Assembly: GCA_965277875.1 (NCBI GenBank)
Contig: CBDIDV010000002.1
Span: 4,588,001-4,652,000 of the forward strand
Reading direction: 5' to 3'
Origin: CAWFQB01 sp965277875
GTDB taxonomy: Bacteria > Armatimonadota > Chthonomonadetes > Chthonomonadales > Chthonomonadaceae
DNA: 64,000 nt
Shown: in pieces, positions 33,734-42,848 of the stretch
How the letters are laid out: every line of letters begins with the position of its first letter
How positions within the stretch are numbered: the first letter of the stretch is position 1
The notes under the pieces: generated by a model
Databases searched by the model: none
What the model saw: only the letters and a program-made list of their open reading frames with translations
Told to the model about the DNA's origin: nothing
Translations under genes and position numbers: made by a program

Positions 33734-34359
33734 GAGAAACTCCTTTCAAAACGAAGTGCAGCAGGCGGGCAATCGGTGGTTCAGAACAAAGATGGCAGGA
33801 AATCGCGCTGGTACAGAACTGGCGACGGCAAAAACCTTTGCGCTAAGAGCCTATTCAGGATAGGCCGGGTACACAAAACGCACCCGTCTCGGAGGCTTCG
33901 CCAAGCGTCCTCGCGGACGCGGATGCAGATGCCTGTCAGAATAGGCTCCGAGGCAACTGCCCGAATTTTGAGGTGATTTCGTTCCGGCGCGTATTAGATT
34001 TTGCAATGTGCTAATACAGCATACCCTAAGCAGCACGAATTTATGATGCGAAAGGACAGAAGATTATGTAGGCCACAATATTTGGTACTGAACAGCACAA
34101 CAAGTTCACGAGCGTGGGAGGCGGCGCAAACATATAAACTTGGGAAAGCCTGATGGAAGTATGGGGCGGGCATTCGCCATAATCGAAACACGGCAGGGTA
34201 TTGATGCAGGCAGCGATTCGTCGGGTATACTTTGCCGCAGGCTTTTTGTTTGAGCGTCTCGTTCGGGCGTACTGGTTGAGGCGTAAAGTCTGTTTGGAAT
34301 GATTATCTGGAATGAATGCTCGGTAGGTATTTGGCAAGACTGTTTGGAAGGCGTGTATT
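33734..34359. other. Intergenic region, divergent
   Basis: This 626-bp stretch lies between the adhesin and the MFS gene. It contains one dispersed repeat copy (33862-33935) and a lower-GC stretch (about 33960-34340) that likely includes both promoters. No credible gene was seen. Confidence 0.5.
33862..33935. repeat. Dispersed GTACCCG...CGGACGCG-type repeat (copy 2)
   Basis: GCCGGGTAC, AAACGCACCCGTCTCGGAGG, CTTCGCCAAGCGTCC and TCGCGGACGCG follow in the same order as in the copy at 16669-16735. Confidence 0.75.
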
Positions 34360-35544
34360 TTGACATCTGATGCCGGTGTTTCCGGGCTGTGGGCGCGGCG
34401 GGTTCTGGCGTTCTCGTGCTGTTTCGCCATGTTCGCGTTCGCCGTGTACCTGGGCGCGATTGGCGTACTGCTGCCCGCCGTGGGGCGCGCGTTCGGCCTG
34501 GGGGCGGCGGCGCAGGCAAGGCTTTTTCCGGCGAACTTTGCCGGGTTTACGCTCGTCGTACTGGTCGCGGGGTGGGCCTCGGATCGCCTAGCTCGCAAGA
34601 CCGTGCTGATGGCGGGAACGGCCCTGTTCGCGCTGGGCTTGATTGTGTTTGCGCGGGCTGCCACGTTCGATGTGGCCCTGGCCGCGTCGCTGCTCATCGG
34701 CGGCGGCAGCGGCGCGATGGGCGTGACATCGAGCGCGCTGGCCGTAGACCTGTACCCGCACCGCCGCGCGCATCTGTTGGCGGCGATACAGGTGGCGTTC
34801 GGATTAGGCGCGGCACTGGGGCCGGGGATCGCGGCTCTGATGCTCGGTCAGGGCGTGTCGTGGCGCGTCCTGTACGGCGCGCTGGCGTTTGTCGTTGTGC
34901 TGCTGTTGTTCGCGCTGCAAAGTCAGCCCGCGCCTGTTCGTGTGCAGCGTTTCGATGCGCCGCCCACGCCTTCCCTGCCGCAACTGCTGGCGCGAAGGCC
35001 CGTGCAGATCTTGTGTCTGTTTCAGATTTTGTACGGCGGGGCCGAAGTCGGCTACTATTCGTGGATGCCCACGTATTTCGAGAAACGTCTGCCCCAGGGC
35101 GTGATGCTGGCCGGGATTACGGTGACGGTCTTCTGGACGGCCATGACAATCGGGCGCAGCCTGACGGGGCGGTTCATGGGTCGAATACCGTTTATGCGCC
35201 TGAGCGCCCTGCTGGCAATAGCGGGAGCGGCGAGCGCGGGCCTTACCCTGCTCTGGAGCAGTCCGTACATCGTGCTGGTGTTCGTGGCGTTGACGGGCCT
35301 GTGTTTCGCGGGCATTTATATTCTGCTGACAGCCGAAGCGAGCGAACGCTACCCGCATGAGATCGGCGGCGTGTTCGGCTGCATGAACGCCATCGGCGCA
35401 TTGGGCAGCGCGCTTGTGCCGTGGGCCGTCGGCAGTCTGGCCGCGACGCGGGCGGGATGGACGGGCGCATTGTGCCTGATCCCCTGCGCCGCTGTGGGCG
35501 TGGCCGTTTGTTCTGTATTGCTGCAAAGAAAAGGGTTGTCTTGA
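34360..35544 (+). CDS. Major facilitator superfamily transporter
   Basis: The protein has 394 residues from a TTG start with GGAAGG 8 nt upstream. There are 12 hydrophobic segments. The loop between helices 2 and 3 has GWASDRLARKTVLMAGTALF, the classic MFS motif A; helix 4-5 has IGGGSGAMGVTSSALAVDLY with the ERxx-type equivalent. Between halves lies PAPVRVQRFDAPPTPSLPQL. The closest general type is an MFS antiporter or sugar/drug permease; the substrate is unknown. The last two codons and the stop belong to the palindromic repeat that begins at 35536. Confidence 0.88.
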   Translation: MTSDAGVSGLWARRVLAFSCCFAMFAFAVYLGAIGVLLPAVGRAFGLGAAAQARLFPANFAGFTLVVLVAGWASDRLARKTVLMAGTALFALGLIVFARAATFDVALAASLLIGGGSGAMGVTSSALAVDLYPHRRAHLLAAIQVAFGLGAALGPGIAALMLGQGVSWRVLYGALAFVVVLLLFALQSQPAPVRVQRFDAPPTPSLPQLLARRPVQILCLFQILYGGAEVGYYSWMPTYFEKRLPQGVMLAGITVTVFWTAMTIGRSLTGRFMGRIPFMRLSALLAIAGAASAGLTLLWSSPYIVLVFVALTGLCFAGIYILLTAEASERYPHEIGGVFGCMNAIGALGSALVPWAVGSLAATRAGWTGALCLIPCAAVGVAVCSVLLQRKGLS

Positions 35545-35637
35545 ACTCGGATTACACGGATTAGCAGGATAGACAGGATTAGGTGGGCGCGTCATCCTGT
35601 TCATCTCATTAATCCGCGTAATCCGAGTTCAAGACAA
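35536..35637. repeat. Palindromic element with 27-bp terminal inverted repeats (copy 2)
   Basis: The arms (35536-35562 and 35611-35637) match those at 19515-19662 and each other with one mismatch. The element is shorter here (102 bp). It overlaps the stop codon of the MFS gene and ends 20 bp before yqgF. Confidence 0.9.
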
Positions 35638-35656
35638 CGAAGGCGAAGTAATATCT

Positions 35657-36226
35657 ATGGGCAAGATCATGGCGCTGGATGTAGGTTCCAAGACCATCGG
35701 CGTGGCGTTTTGCGAGGAGGGGACGCGGCTGGCGTTTCCCGGCAAAACCATTCTGCGGCACGAGGGCAAACGCCGGGACATGGCCGCGCTGCGCGAACTG
35801 ATCGCCCTCAATGATGTGCGGCGCATCGTGGTCGGGATGCCCCTGTTCCTTGACGGCACACGCGGCATACAGGCCGAGAAAGTGGACGCCTTCATCGCCA
35901 CCCTGCGAAACAACGTCCGTATACCGATAATCACGCAGGATGAAGGCTTGTCTACAAGCGAGTCCGCCGATTTGCTGCTGGCTGCCGGCAAGCGCCCTGC
36001 GATACACAAGCGGACGATTGACAGCGTGGCGGCGGCGTTGATTTTGGAGTGGTATCTGGAAGAACAGGAACAAGGAACAAGGAAAATGGAGAAAGGGCAG
36101 GACATGGCGACGGAAACATCTGCGTTTGCGCCTGTTGCCGCCATACCTTCTCCTGAACCTTTCGTTGCCGACAAGAACCTGACGACTGAAAATTCAAAGG
36201 CAGAAAACCCGGTGGCGAATGGCTGA
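35657..36226 (+). CDS. yqgF: YqgF/RuvX-family pre-16S rRNA nuclease (putative Holliday junction resolvase)
   Basis: The protein has 189 residues. KIMALDVGSKTIGVAFCEE carries the first Asp, VVGMPLFLDGTRGIQAEKVD the central motif, ITQDEGLSTSESADLLL the Glu region and IDSVAAALILEWYLE the last Asp. YqgF matures 16S rRNA 5' ends. The domain ends at about residue 137; a tail of 50 residues follows that starts EEQEQGTRKMEKGQD and is encoded by DNA resembling one arm of the polypurine repeat. The ATG of mltG lies within its last codons (8-nt overlap). Confidence 0.93.
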   Translation: MGKIMALDVGSKTIGVAFCEEGTRLAFPGKTILRHEGKRRDMAALRELIALNDVRRIVVGMPLFLDGTRGIQAEKVDAFIATLRNNVRIPIITQDEGLSTSESADLLLAAGKRPAIHKRTIDSVAAALILEWYLEEQEQGTRKMEKGQDMATETSAFAPVAAIPSPEPFVADKNLTTENSKAENPVANG

Positions 36227-37337
36227 ACCGGAGGGCAGGGCGCAGAATACGCTCAGGGCGCAGGCGCGGCGGCAGCAGGCGCGAATGCGACGTGTGCGCG
36301 GCGTTGGAATCGCGCTGCTTGTCGCGGCGCTTGCTTTTGCGGGCGTGTGGCAGTGGGCCACGAGTGCGCCCTCCGGGGCGCATGTGCGCCTGCCCGTCGT
36401 GGTTCCGCGCGGCCTGAACAGCCTGGAGATTGGGCGACTGCTGACCCGGCAGGGCGTGGTTCGCAGCGCGTATGCGTTTCTGCTGCAAACGCGCCTGACG
36501 GGCGCAAACCGCGAGTTACAGGCGGGGCGGCACGAGTTTTACAGCGATATGCCGCTGGAACAGGTCGTGGAAACGCTCAGGCAAAAAGCGGGGGGGGACG
36601 AGGACGGTCTGCGCGTTACCCTGCCCGAAGGCTATACCCTGCGCCAGATCGCGGACGCGCTGAACGCAAAGCATGTGTGCGACGGCAATGAGCTGTACCG
36701 CCTTGCTACGGATGCCGCATTTATCCGTACCGTGCCGAGCGACTTTGCGCTGCCCACCGATACGCTGGAAGGCTATCTGTTTCCCGACACGTACACGTTT
36801 AAGACCGGCACGACGCCCGCCCTAGCCCTCCAAACCATGCTGACGAACTTTGGCGCGCACTTCGCCCGTCCCTATCAGCAGGAAATCGGAGCAGGCGGGC
36901 GCAGTCTGCATGACGTGGTGACAATCGCCTCCTTGATAGAGCGCGAGGCCCGCGTGGATGCTGACCGCGCCCGCATTGCCGGGGTCATTGACAACCGTTT
37001 GAAACGCAATATGCGCCTGGAAATAGACGCCACCGTATTATATGCGCTCGGACACCATAAATCGCGTGTCACGTACAAGGATTTACGGGTAGACTCGCCG
37101 TATAATACATACCGTCACGCGGGCCTGCCGCCCGGCCCCATCGCAAACCCCGGTTTGCCGTGCCTGCTGGCCGCGCTGCACCCCGAAACCAACGCGTTTG
37201 TGTACTATGTGGCCCGGCCCAATGGCGCGCACATCTTTACGCGCACAGCTATCGAGCATCAGGCCGCGATACGACAGGCGCAGCGCGAGCGCCGACAGCA
37301 GGCGACCATCGAGCCGGACGATGGCGGCAAAAACTAA
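36219..37337 (+). CDS. mltG: Endolytic murein transglycosylase
   Basis: The protein has 372 residues. It cuts nascent peptidoglycan glycan strands and so sets their length. One TM helix near residue 30 (GIALLVAALAFAGVWQWA) is followed by a LysM-like subdomain (VPRGLNSLEIGRLLTRQGVV) and the YceG domain, with the catalytic Glu in IASLIEREARVDADRARIAG, and RLEIDATVLYALG and YNTYRHAGLPPGPIANPG. A run of eight G (36590-36597) lies in the coding strand. The usual neighbour yqgF is directly upstream and overlapping. Confidence 0.94.
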   Translation: MAEPEGRAQNTLRAQARRQQARMRRVRGVGIALLVAALAFAGVWQWATSAPSGAHVRLPVVVPRGLNSLEIGRLLTRQGVVRSAYAFLLQTRLTGANRELQAGRHEFYSDMPLEQVVETLRQKAGGDEDGLRVTLPEGYTLRQIADALNAKHVCDGNELYRLATDAAFIRTVPSDFALPTDTLEGYLFPDTYTFKTGTTPALALQTMLTNFGAHFARPYQQEIGAGGRSLHDVVTIASLIEREARVDADRARIAGVIDNRLKRNMRLEIDATVLYALGHHKSRVTYKDLRVDSPYNTYRHAGLPPGPIANPGLPCLLAALHPETNAFVYYVARPNGAHIFTRTAIEHQAAIRQAQRERRQQATIEPDDGGKN

Positions 37338-37418
37338 GCGGCAGATGTATCGCAGGTATATCTCAAGAAGCGCGGCAGCCCAAATCTTTGATCCCGACAG
37401 GCCGGAGGAAACGCGCCC

Positions 37419-38183
37419 ATGACGGCCCCCGACAAACCCGAACCCGACCCGAACCTTCGTCCGAGCAGCGGCAGTACGACAGGCCAACAGGTACAGGATA
37501 CGCCTGCGGCAAGCGCGGCACAAACGCCCGTCCCGCCCGCGTCCCTGCCCAACCTGCTGGAAAGCAAAATCATTCAGGCTATGGATGCTCAGGTAACGCA
37601 AACCGATGCGCCCGTCACCCCGACCGGAGCGGTCTCGCCCCAGGCGGTCAGAAACGGCCATCCGCCGCGACACGGCCTGCTGATCTTTTGCCCGCACCGC
37701 CTTGTCGAGACCGTATGGCAGATTTCCCCGGACGAGTTCCGGCAGTTGGGCATACAGGGCATCATTCTGGATCTGGACAACACCCTTGTGCGCTGGCAGC
37801 AGGACGAAATGGCTGTGGAGGTCACGACCTGGCTTCAAGCCTTGCTCGCTGCCAATATCAAACTGTGCATCCTGTCCAACAGCATGATGGGCAAGCGTTC
37901 GCAGCGCATTGCCGAGGGCCTCAAAAGCGCGTATGTGTTGCAGGCCCGCAAGCCGGCCAAGCAGGGGTTTGAAAAGGCGATGCAGGCGATGGGAACGGTT
38001 CCCGCAACCACGGCGATTGTGGGTGATCAGATGTTTACCGACATTTGGGGCGGCAACCGCACCGGCATCTACACCATCATGGTAAAGCCCATTCATCCGC
38101 ACGAGTTTCCGTACACGCGCTTTGTCAGCCGCCCGCCCGAAAAATTGCTCTTGAAATACTTTAAGCGCAGCGGTAAGATTTAG
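37419..38183 (+). CDS. YqeG-type HAD phosphatase with N-terminal extension
   Basis: The protein has 254 residues. The HAD motifs are all present: motif I LDLDNTLVRW, motif II CILSNSM, motif III Lys in ARKPAKQGFEKA, motif IV VGDQMFTDIWGG. This matches YqeG-like class IIIA phosphatases (usually about 170 residues). The first 80 residues are Pro/Ala/Thr-rich and likely disordered. The frame lies between mltG and aroE, the same neighbourhood in which yqeG precedes aroE in several phyla. Substrate unknown. Confidence 0.88.
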   Translation: MTAPDKPEPDPNLRPSSGSTTGQQVQDTPAASAAQTPVPPASLPNLLESKIIQAMDAQVTQTDAPVTPTGAVSPQAVRNGHPPRHGLLIFCPHRLVETVWQISPDEFRQLGIQGIILDLDNTLVRWQQDEMAVEVTTWLQALLAANIKLCILSNSMMGKRSQRIAEGLKSAYVLQARKPAKQGFEKAMQAMGTVPATTAIVGDQMFTDIWGGNRTGIYTIMVKPIHPHEFPYTRFVSRPPEKLLLKYFKRSGKI

Positions 38184-38352
38184 CAGGAAGTTGGCGGGGG
38201 TGACGGGTACGTTCCCCTTGCCCGTCATCTCCTGCACCCTGTCGCTAACGGACTTGCGTGTAGATGCGTATCGTCTACTTACGGATGCTCTATTGATACT
38301 CGGTTGAAGGGCAAAACAGCAGCACAGCGCAAGTCGGGAACAGAATACAGTA

Positions 38353-39435
38353 ATGGCGGCGTCAAACGAAATCAGCGTTTCTCCTACTGTTGCTTCTATG
38401 CCTGTCGTTCCTGTGTCGGCGTTGCAGGATATAAGCGGCAGTACGCGGGTCGTGGGCGTGTTTGGGCATCCGGTCACGCACAGTTTGTCGCCCGCGATGC
38501 ACAATGCGGCGTTCAAAGCATTAGAGTTGCCTTATGTTTATGTGCCGTTTGCCGTGGCCCCGGACGCGATTGGTTCGGCTCTGCGCGGCCTGCCTGCATT
38601 GGGCATTGTGGGCGTCAACCTGACCATCCCGCACAAAGAGAGCGCACTGCCCTTTCTGGATGAGATCACGGACGAAGCGCGGATTGTGGGCGCGGTCAAC
38701 ACCGTGCATTGCCTGAACGGACTGCTGATCGGCGACAACACGGACGGACGCGGGTTTTATCAGCCGCTTGTCGAGGCGGGCGTCACAGTGCGCGGGCAGA
38801 CGGTCGTGGTGTTGGGCGCGGGCGGCGCGGCGCGGGCCGTGGTGTACCGACTGGTACGCGAGGGCGCGAACGTGATTCTGGCAAACCGAACACGCGAACG
38901 CGCCGAGCGGCTGGCACACGACATCGCGCAAACCTGTGCATCCGATTTTACTTCCGACCGCTCCGGAAAAACTGATTTTCAGGCAAACGCGTCACGGCTA
39001 ACTATTGCTTCGGCCAGCGTCTCCCCTGAGATATATGCTTCTGTAACCTCTTCTCACGAGAGAAACCTCGGCAAAGACGCCGTGCAGGTGGTGACATGGG
39101 ACGACAGCAGCACGTCCCAAAACGCGCTGAGGGACGCGCTGGCCCAGGCGCGCGTTCTGGTCAACACCACGCGTGTCGGCATGGTTCCTAACGCGGATGC
39201 TATGCCCGATGTTCCTTTGAACGCCCTGCCCCCGACAGCACTGGTGTATGATCTGGTATATAATCCTATCGAAACACGGCTGCTCCACGCCTCACGCCGG
39301 CGCGGACTCAGCACATTGACAGGCGTAAAGATGCTGGTCTATCAGGGCGCAGCATCGTTTGAACGCTGGACAGGCGTATGGCCGCCGACCGAAGTTATGG
39401 AACAGGCCGTCATTGAGGGACTCAGCCGAAAGTAG
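38353..39435 (+). CDS. aroE: Shikimate dehydrogenase with internal insertion
   Basis: The protein has 360 residues, against about 275 usually. It reduces 3-dehydroshikimate with NADPH. Substrate motif HPVTHSLSPAMHNAAF, catalytic Lys in NLTIPHKESALPFL, Asp in GDNTDGRGF, nucleotide loop GAGGAARAVVYRL and NRTRERAERLA, and GVKMLVYQGAASFERWTG are intact. An insert of about 45 Ser/Thr-rich residues (from about 195; SDFTSDRSGKTDFQ, SRLTIASASVSPE) lies in the NADP domain after the NRT motif, and there is an N-terminal extension of about 28. The gene directly precedes pilB, as in some other phyla. Confidence 0.94.
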   Translation: MAASNEISVSPTVASMPVVPVSALQDISGSTRVVGVFGHPVTHSLSPAMHNAAFKALELPYVYVPFAVAPDAIGSALRGLPALGIVGVNLTIPHKESALPFLDEITDEARIVGAVNTVHCLNGLLIGDNTDGRGFYQPLVEAGVTVRGQTVVVLGAGGAARAVVYRLVREGANVILANRTRERAERLAHDIAQTCASDFTSDRSGKTDFQANASRLTIASASVSPEIYASVTSSHERNLGKDAVQVVTWDDSSTSQNALRDALAQARVLVNTTRVGMVPNADAMPDVPLNALPPTALVYDLVYNPIETRLLHASRRRGLSTLTGVKMLVYQGAASFERWTGVWPPTEVMEQAVIEGLSRK

Positions 39436-39440
39436 GTTAG

Positions 39441-39508
39441 GAGAAAGTAAAAAGTAAAAAGGAAAAAGTGACAGATGCGTTACTTTCTCCTTTCTCCTTT
39501 TTCCTCGC
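39441..39508. repeat. Intergenic polypurine/polypyrimidine palindrome
   Basis: AGGAGAAAGTAAAAAGT and AAAAAGGAAAAAGT on the left pair with ACTTTCTCCTTTCTCC and TTTTTCCT on the right. The right arm is the same word set as in the valS inserts. It lies just after the aroE stop and about 100 bp before pilB. Confidence 0.8.
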
Positions 39509-39610
39509 CTGGTGACTTGCACTGAGCGCATGAGTATGTTATAATCGGGCGCACAACCCGCACTTCCCGCCGGGACTTGAACCGGAAGACGATAAGGTGG
39601 AGACACTCGC

Positions 39611-41434
39611 ATGGCAATGGCACGCAAAAGTCTTGGCGATTATATGCTCGAAAAGCAGTATCTCACCCAGACGCAGTTGGACGAGGCGCGCAAAGCGCAG
39701 CAAAGCACGCGCGGCGATCTGGCTAAAATCCTTGTGGAGATGGGCATTGACGGGCGCAAGGTGTACGAGGCCAAGGCGCAGGAGATGGGCGTACAGTACG
39801 CCAACCTTGCCATCTTCAAGCCCGAACCCTCCGCCATCAACGTCGTGCCGGAACACGTCGCCAAGCGGCACAACGTCATGCCGCTGAAAAAGCAGGACAA
39901 CATTTTGTTCGTCGCGATGGCCGATCCCGGCAATTTACAGGCGTCCGACGATCTGCGCCTGGTTTCGCGCTGTACCATCCGCCCTGTCATGGCCCCGCCC
40001 GCCGACATCGAGGAGACTATTGGCCGCAGCTACGGCAGCGCCCTCACTCCCCTGGACAACGCCACGGTCGCTGCGGCGACTACGACCGGCTCGTCTGCCA
40101 AACTTATGCCCGGCATGAACCCCAACAAGGGCGGTGGCGGCACGGAAGTGATGGACGTAGATACCAAGTCGGCCTTGGCCGAAGTCATAGCCTTGCAAGG
40201 GGCCGGCAAAGCCGCGATGGACGGCGAAAAAGAGGATGAAGCCGCTGCGGCGATGGTCGAGGAAGCGCCTATTGTGCGCCTCGCCAACACGATTTTGCAG
40301 TCGGCCATCAAAGAAAAGGCGTCGGATATTCACATCGAGCCGGATCGCCGCTACATCCGTGTCCGCTTCCGCATTGACGGCGTACTTCACGAAGTGATGC
40401 AGATGCCCGCGTACATCAAGCAGCCCTTGATCGCCCGCTACAAAATCCTGTCGGAAATGAACATCGCCGAGCGGCGCGTTCCCCAGGACGGACGTATCGG
40501 AACGCGCTACGACGGCAAAGAGTACGACCTGCGCGTATCGTGCCTGCCCAGCCTGCACGGCGAAAAGATCGTCATGCGTATCCTGGACAAGGGCAGCGTC
40601 ATGCTCGGCATGAACAAACTCGGCTTTACGCCCGAAATGCAGGCGCAGATCGAGGAGCTGGCCTCGCAGCCCAACGGTATGCTGCTGTCTACCGGCCCCA
40701 CGGGATCGGGCAAAACGACAACGCAGTATAGCCTGCTGAACAAACTCAACACGATTGAGAAGAACATTCTCACCGTGGAAGACCCCTGCGAATACCAGCT
40801 AAGCGGCATCACGCAGGTGCAGGTGAACAAGAAGGCCGGTCTGACGTTCTCGTCCGCCCTGCGCTCGTTCTTGCGGCAGGACCCGGACATCATCATGGTC
40901 GGGGAAATGCGCGACCTGGAAACCGCTGAAATCGCCATTGAATCGGCGCTTACGGGCCACCTTGTGCTGAGTACGCTGCACACCAACGACGCGCCCTCGG
41001 CAACCATCCGCTTGATTGACATGGGCATCGAGCCATTCCTTATCTCGGCCACGATCATCGGCGTCATGGCGCAGCGGCTTGGACGCCGTATCTGCACAAA
41101 CTGCAAAGAGTATTATGAGGTTCCGGCCCCCGACCTGCGCCGTTTCGGCTACAAGGTGACAGACCCGGCTGAGATGGTACAGCTTGCGCGGGGCAAGGGC
41201 TGCGAGATGTGCCGCAACACGGGCTACAAAGGCCGCGTCGGCTTCTACGAGCTGATGACGATGAACGCGGAAATGGCCGAAATGATTGTGCGCCGCGCCC
41301 CGCTCACCGACCTGAAAGAAGCCGCCAAAGCCAACGGCATGAAGGAACTGCGCGAAGACGGACTTATCAAAGTCCTCCAGGGCCAGACCACTCCCGAAGA
41401 GGTCATGCGCGTAGTCTTCACCGCAGGCTTCTAA
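39611..41434 (+). CDS. pilB: Type IV pilus assembly ATPase
   Basis: The protein has 607 residues and drives pilus extension at the inner membrane. An N-terminal MshEN/GspE-N domain (about 5-150, LGDYMLEKQYLTQTQLDEAR) is followed by a linker with KSALAEVIAL, and the ATPase core: Walker A GPTGSGKTTT (about residues 358-367), Asp box TVEDPCEY, Walker B DIIMVGEMRD, His box STLHTNDAPS, and the zinc site CTNC and CEMC. All are intact. It heads the pil cluster; an intrinsic-type hairpin follows at 41455-41484. A second ATG lies two codons later. Confidence 0.95.
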   Translation: MAMARKSLGDYMLEKQYLTQTQLDEARKAQQSTRGDLAKILVEMGIDGRKVYEAKAQEMGVQYANLAIFKPEPSAINVVPEHVAKRHNVMPLKKQDNILFVAMADPGNLQASDDLRLVSRCTIRPVMAPPADIEETIGRSYGSALTPLDNATVAAATTTGSSAKLMPGMNPNKGGGGTEVMDVDTKSALAEVIALQGAGKAAMDGEKEDEAAAAMVEEAPIVRLANTILQSAIKEKASDIHIEPDRRYIRVRFRIDGVLHEVMQMPAYIKQPLIARYKILSEMNIAERRVPQDGRIGTRYDGKEYDLRVSCLPSLHGEKIVMRILDKGSVMLGMNKLGFTPEMQAQIEELASQPNGMLLSTGPTGSGKTTTQYSLLNKLNTIEKNILTVEDPCEYQLSGITQVQVNKKAGLTFSSALRSFLRQDPDIIMVGEMRDLETAEIAIESALTGHLVLSTLHTNDAPSATIRLIDMGIEPFLISATIIGVMAQRLGRRICTNCKEYYEVPAPDLRRFGYKVTDPAEMVQLARGKGCEMCRNTGYKGRVGFYELMTMNAEMAEMIVRRAPLTDLKEAAKANGMKELREDGLIKVLQGQTTPEEVMRVVFTAGF

Positions 41435-41454
41435 ACCTCCGACGATTGACGCTT

Positions 41455-41484
41455 GGGTTCCGGGCGCAAAAATGCCCGGAACCC
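41455..41484 (+). terminator. 11-bp hairpin between pilB and the pilB paralog
   Basis: GGGTTCCGGGC (41455-41465) and GCCCGGAACCC (41474-41484) are exact complements with loop GCAAAAAT. The following T-run is weak, so it may attenuate rather than fully stop transcription. Confidence 0.5.
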
Positions 41485-41510
41485 GTTGTGGTTAGTAAGA
41501 TGGTGTCCTT

Positions 41511-42830
41511 GTGGCTGAAAACGTAGAAGAAGCCGCCGTACAGATCGTGGATACAGATACCAAGTCAGCGCTTGCCGAAGTAATCGCTCTAGCCGGATCG
41601 CGGGATGAGGCCGCCTTCTTTGAGGACATGGCTTCTTATAAGGAAGTAGCTGCGCGAGTAGAAGAAGCGCCGATTGTACGACTCGCTAACACGATTTTAC
41701 AGTCGGCTATCAAAGCAGGCGCATCGCATATTCATATCGAGCCAAATCGCCGCTATACCGGTGTGTACTTCCGCATCGACGGCGTACTGTACGAATTGGC
41801 GGCAATGCCGAAATATGCTCAACGCCCGCTTATACAGCGTTACAAAGTTCTGGCAAGCGTCAACATTATTGAGTACCGTGTGCCGCAATCGGGGGAAATA
41901 GGCGCTCGCTACGACGGCAGCGCTTACAATTTGATTGTGAGTTTTTTGCCGACTCTGCACGGCGAAAAAGTGGTAATCCGTATTGCAGATCCCTGCCTGC
42001 CGAAACTTACGCTGGATCAACTTGGCTTCACGCCGGATGTGCAGGCGCGGCTTGAAGATGTTTTGACAAACCGACGTGGCATGTTGTTGATTGCCGGGGC
42101 GACCGGGCAGGGCAAAACAACTACGCAATACGCTTTACTGAACAAGTTGATTCAAAGCGGGCTGACTGCTATCGCCGTTGATAGCGTTTATGATTACGAA
42201 CTTAGCGGTGTCACGCAAGTCAAGCTGAACAAGCAAATTGGGTACACGGCGGAAGAAGCGCTGGCGTCCGTTGCTTTGCTGGACATTGATGTTGTCGCGC
42301 TTGGCAGTTGTCCGAGCAAAGAGGCGCTGAACATCGCTTTGCAGATGGCGGCAGACAGCCAATTTGTTATCCATACACTGAGTTCTCATGGTCCTGCCGG
42401 TGTCCTGAACCGACTGCTGAACATCGGCGCAGCTCCTTCCCTGATTGCGGAAGGCGTCCATAGCATTCTTGTGCAAAGACTGGCGCGAAAGGTTTGCGCC
42501 CACTGCAAAGAGTCCTACGAAATCTGTGCCGATGAACTGCGACCCTTTGGCTATGACAGCGCCGGCCCCTATGAAATGGTACAGCTTGCTAGAGGTAAAG
42601 GCTGTGAGATGTGCCGCAACACGGGCTACAAGGGCCGCATCGGACTGTTTGAACTAATGACCATGAATGCGGAAATGGCAGAGGCAACAGCACGGGGCGC
42701 AGGCAAAAATTCTTTGATGGAAGCCGTCAAAGCCAATGGCATGATGGAAATGCGCGAAGACGGCCTCATCAAAATCTTACAGGGCGTTACCACCCTGGAA
42801 GAAATAATGCGCGTGGTTCCGGTAAGTTAA
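41511..42830 (+). CDS. Degenerate PilB paralog without N-terminal domain
   Basis: The protein has 439 residues from a GTG start with no strong RBS. It aligns along its length with PilB from the KSALAEVIAL linker on, but the MshEN domain is missing. Walker A is changed to GATGQGKTTT (still G-x4-GKT). The Asp box TVEDPCEY became AVDSVYDY, Walker B GEMRD became GSCPS (catalytic Glu lost), and the His box STLHTNDA became HTLSSHGPA. The Zn cysteines (CAHC, CEMC) and the region GPYEMVQLARGKGCEMCRNT are kept nearly unchanged. The frame is fully open, so it may be a structural or regulatory partner of PilB rather than decay. Confidence 0.88.
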   Translation: MAENVEEAAVQIVDTDTKSALAEVIALAGSRDEAAFFEDMASYKEVAARVEEAPIVRLANTILQSAIKAGASHIHIEPNRRYTGVYFRIDGVLYELAAMPKYAQRPLIQRYKVLASVNIIEYRVPQSGEIGARYDGSAYNLIVSFLPTLHGEKVVIRIADPCLPKLTLDQLGFTPDVQARLEDVLTNRRGMLLIAGATGQGKTTTQYALLNKLIQSGLTAIAVDSVYDYELSGVTQVKLNKQIGYTAEEALASVALLDIDVVALGSCPSKEALNIALQMAADSQFVIHTLSSHGPAGVLNRLLNIGAAPSLIAEGVHSILVQRLARKVCAHCKESYEICADELRPFGYDSAGPYEMVQLARGKGCEMCRNTGYKGRIGLFELMTMNAEMAEATARGAGKNSLMEAVKANGMMEMREDGLIKILQGVTTLEEIMRVVPVS

Positions 42831-42848
42831 TTGTTGCATGGAACTTGT

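Noticed and set aside
41511..42830. PilB paralog as an ordinary second active ATPase (such as GspE or PilT2)
   Set aside because: The catalytic Glu of Walker B and the Asp and His boxes are all replaced.
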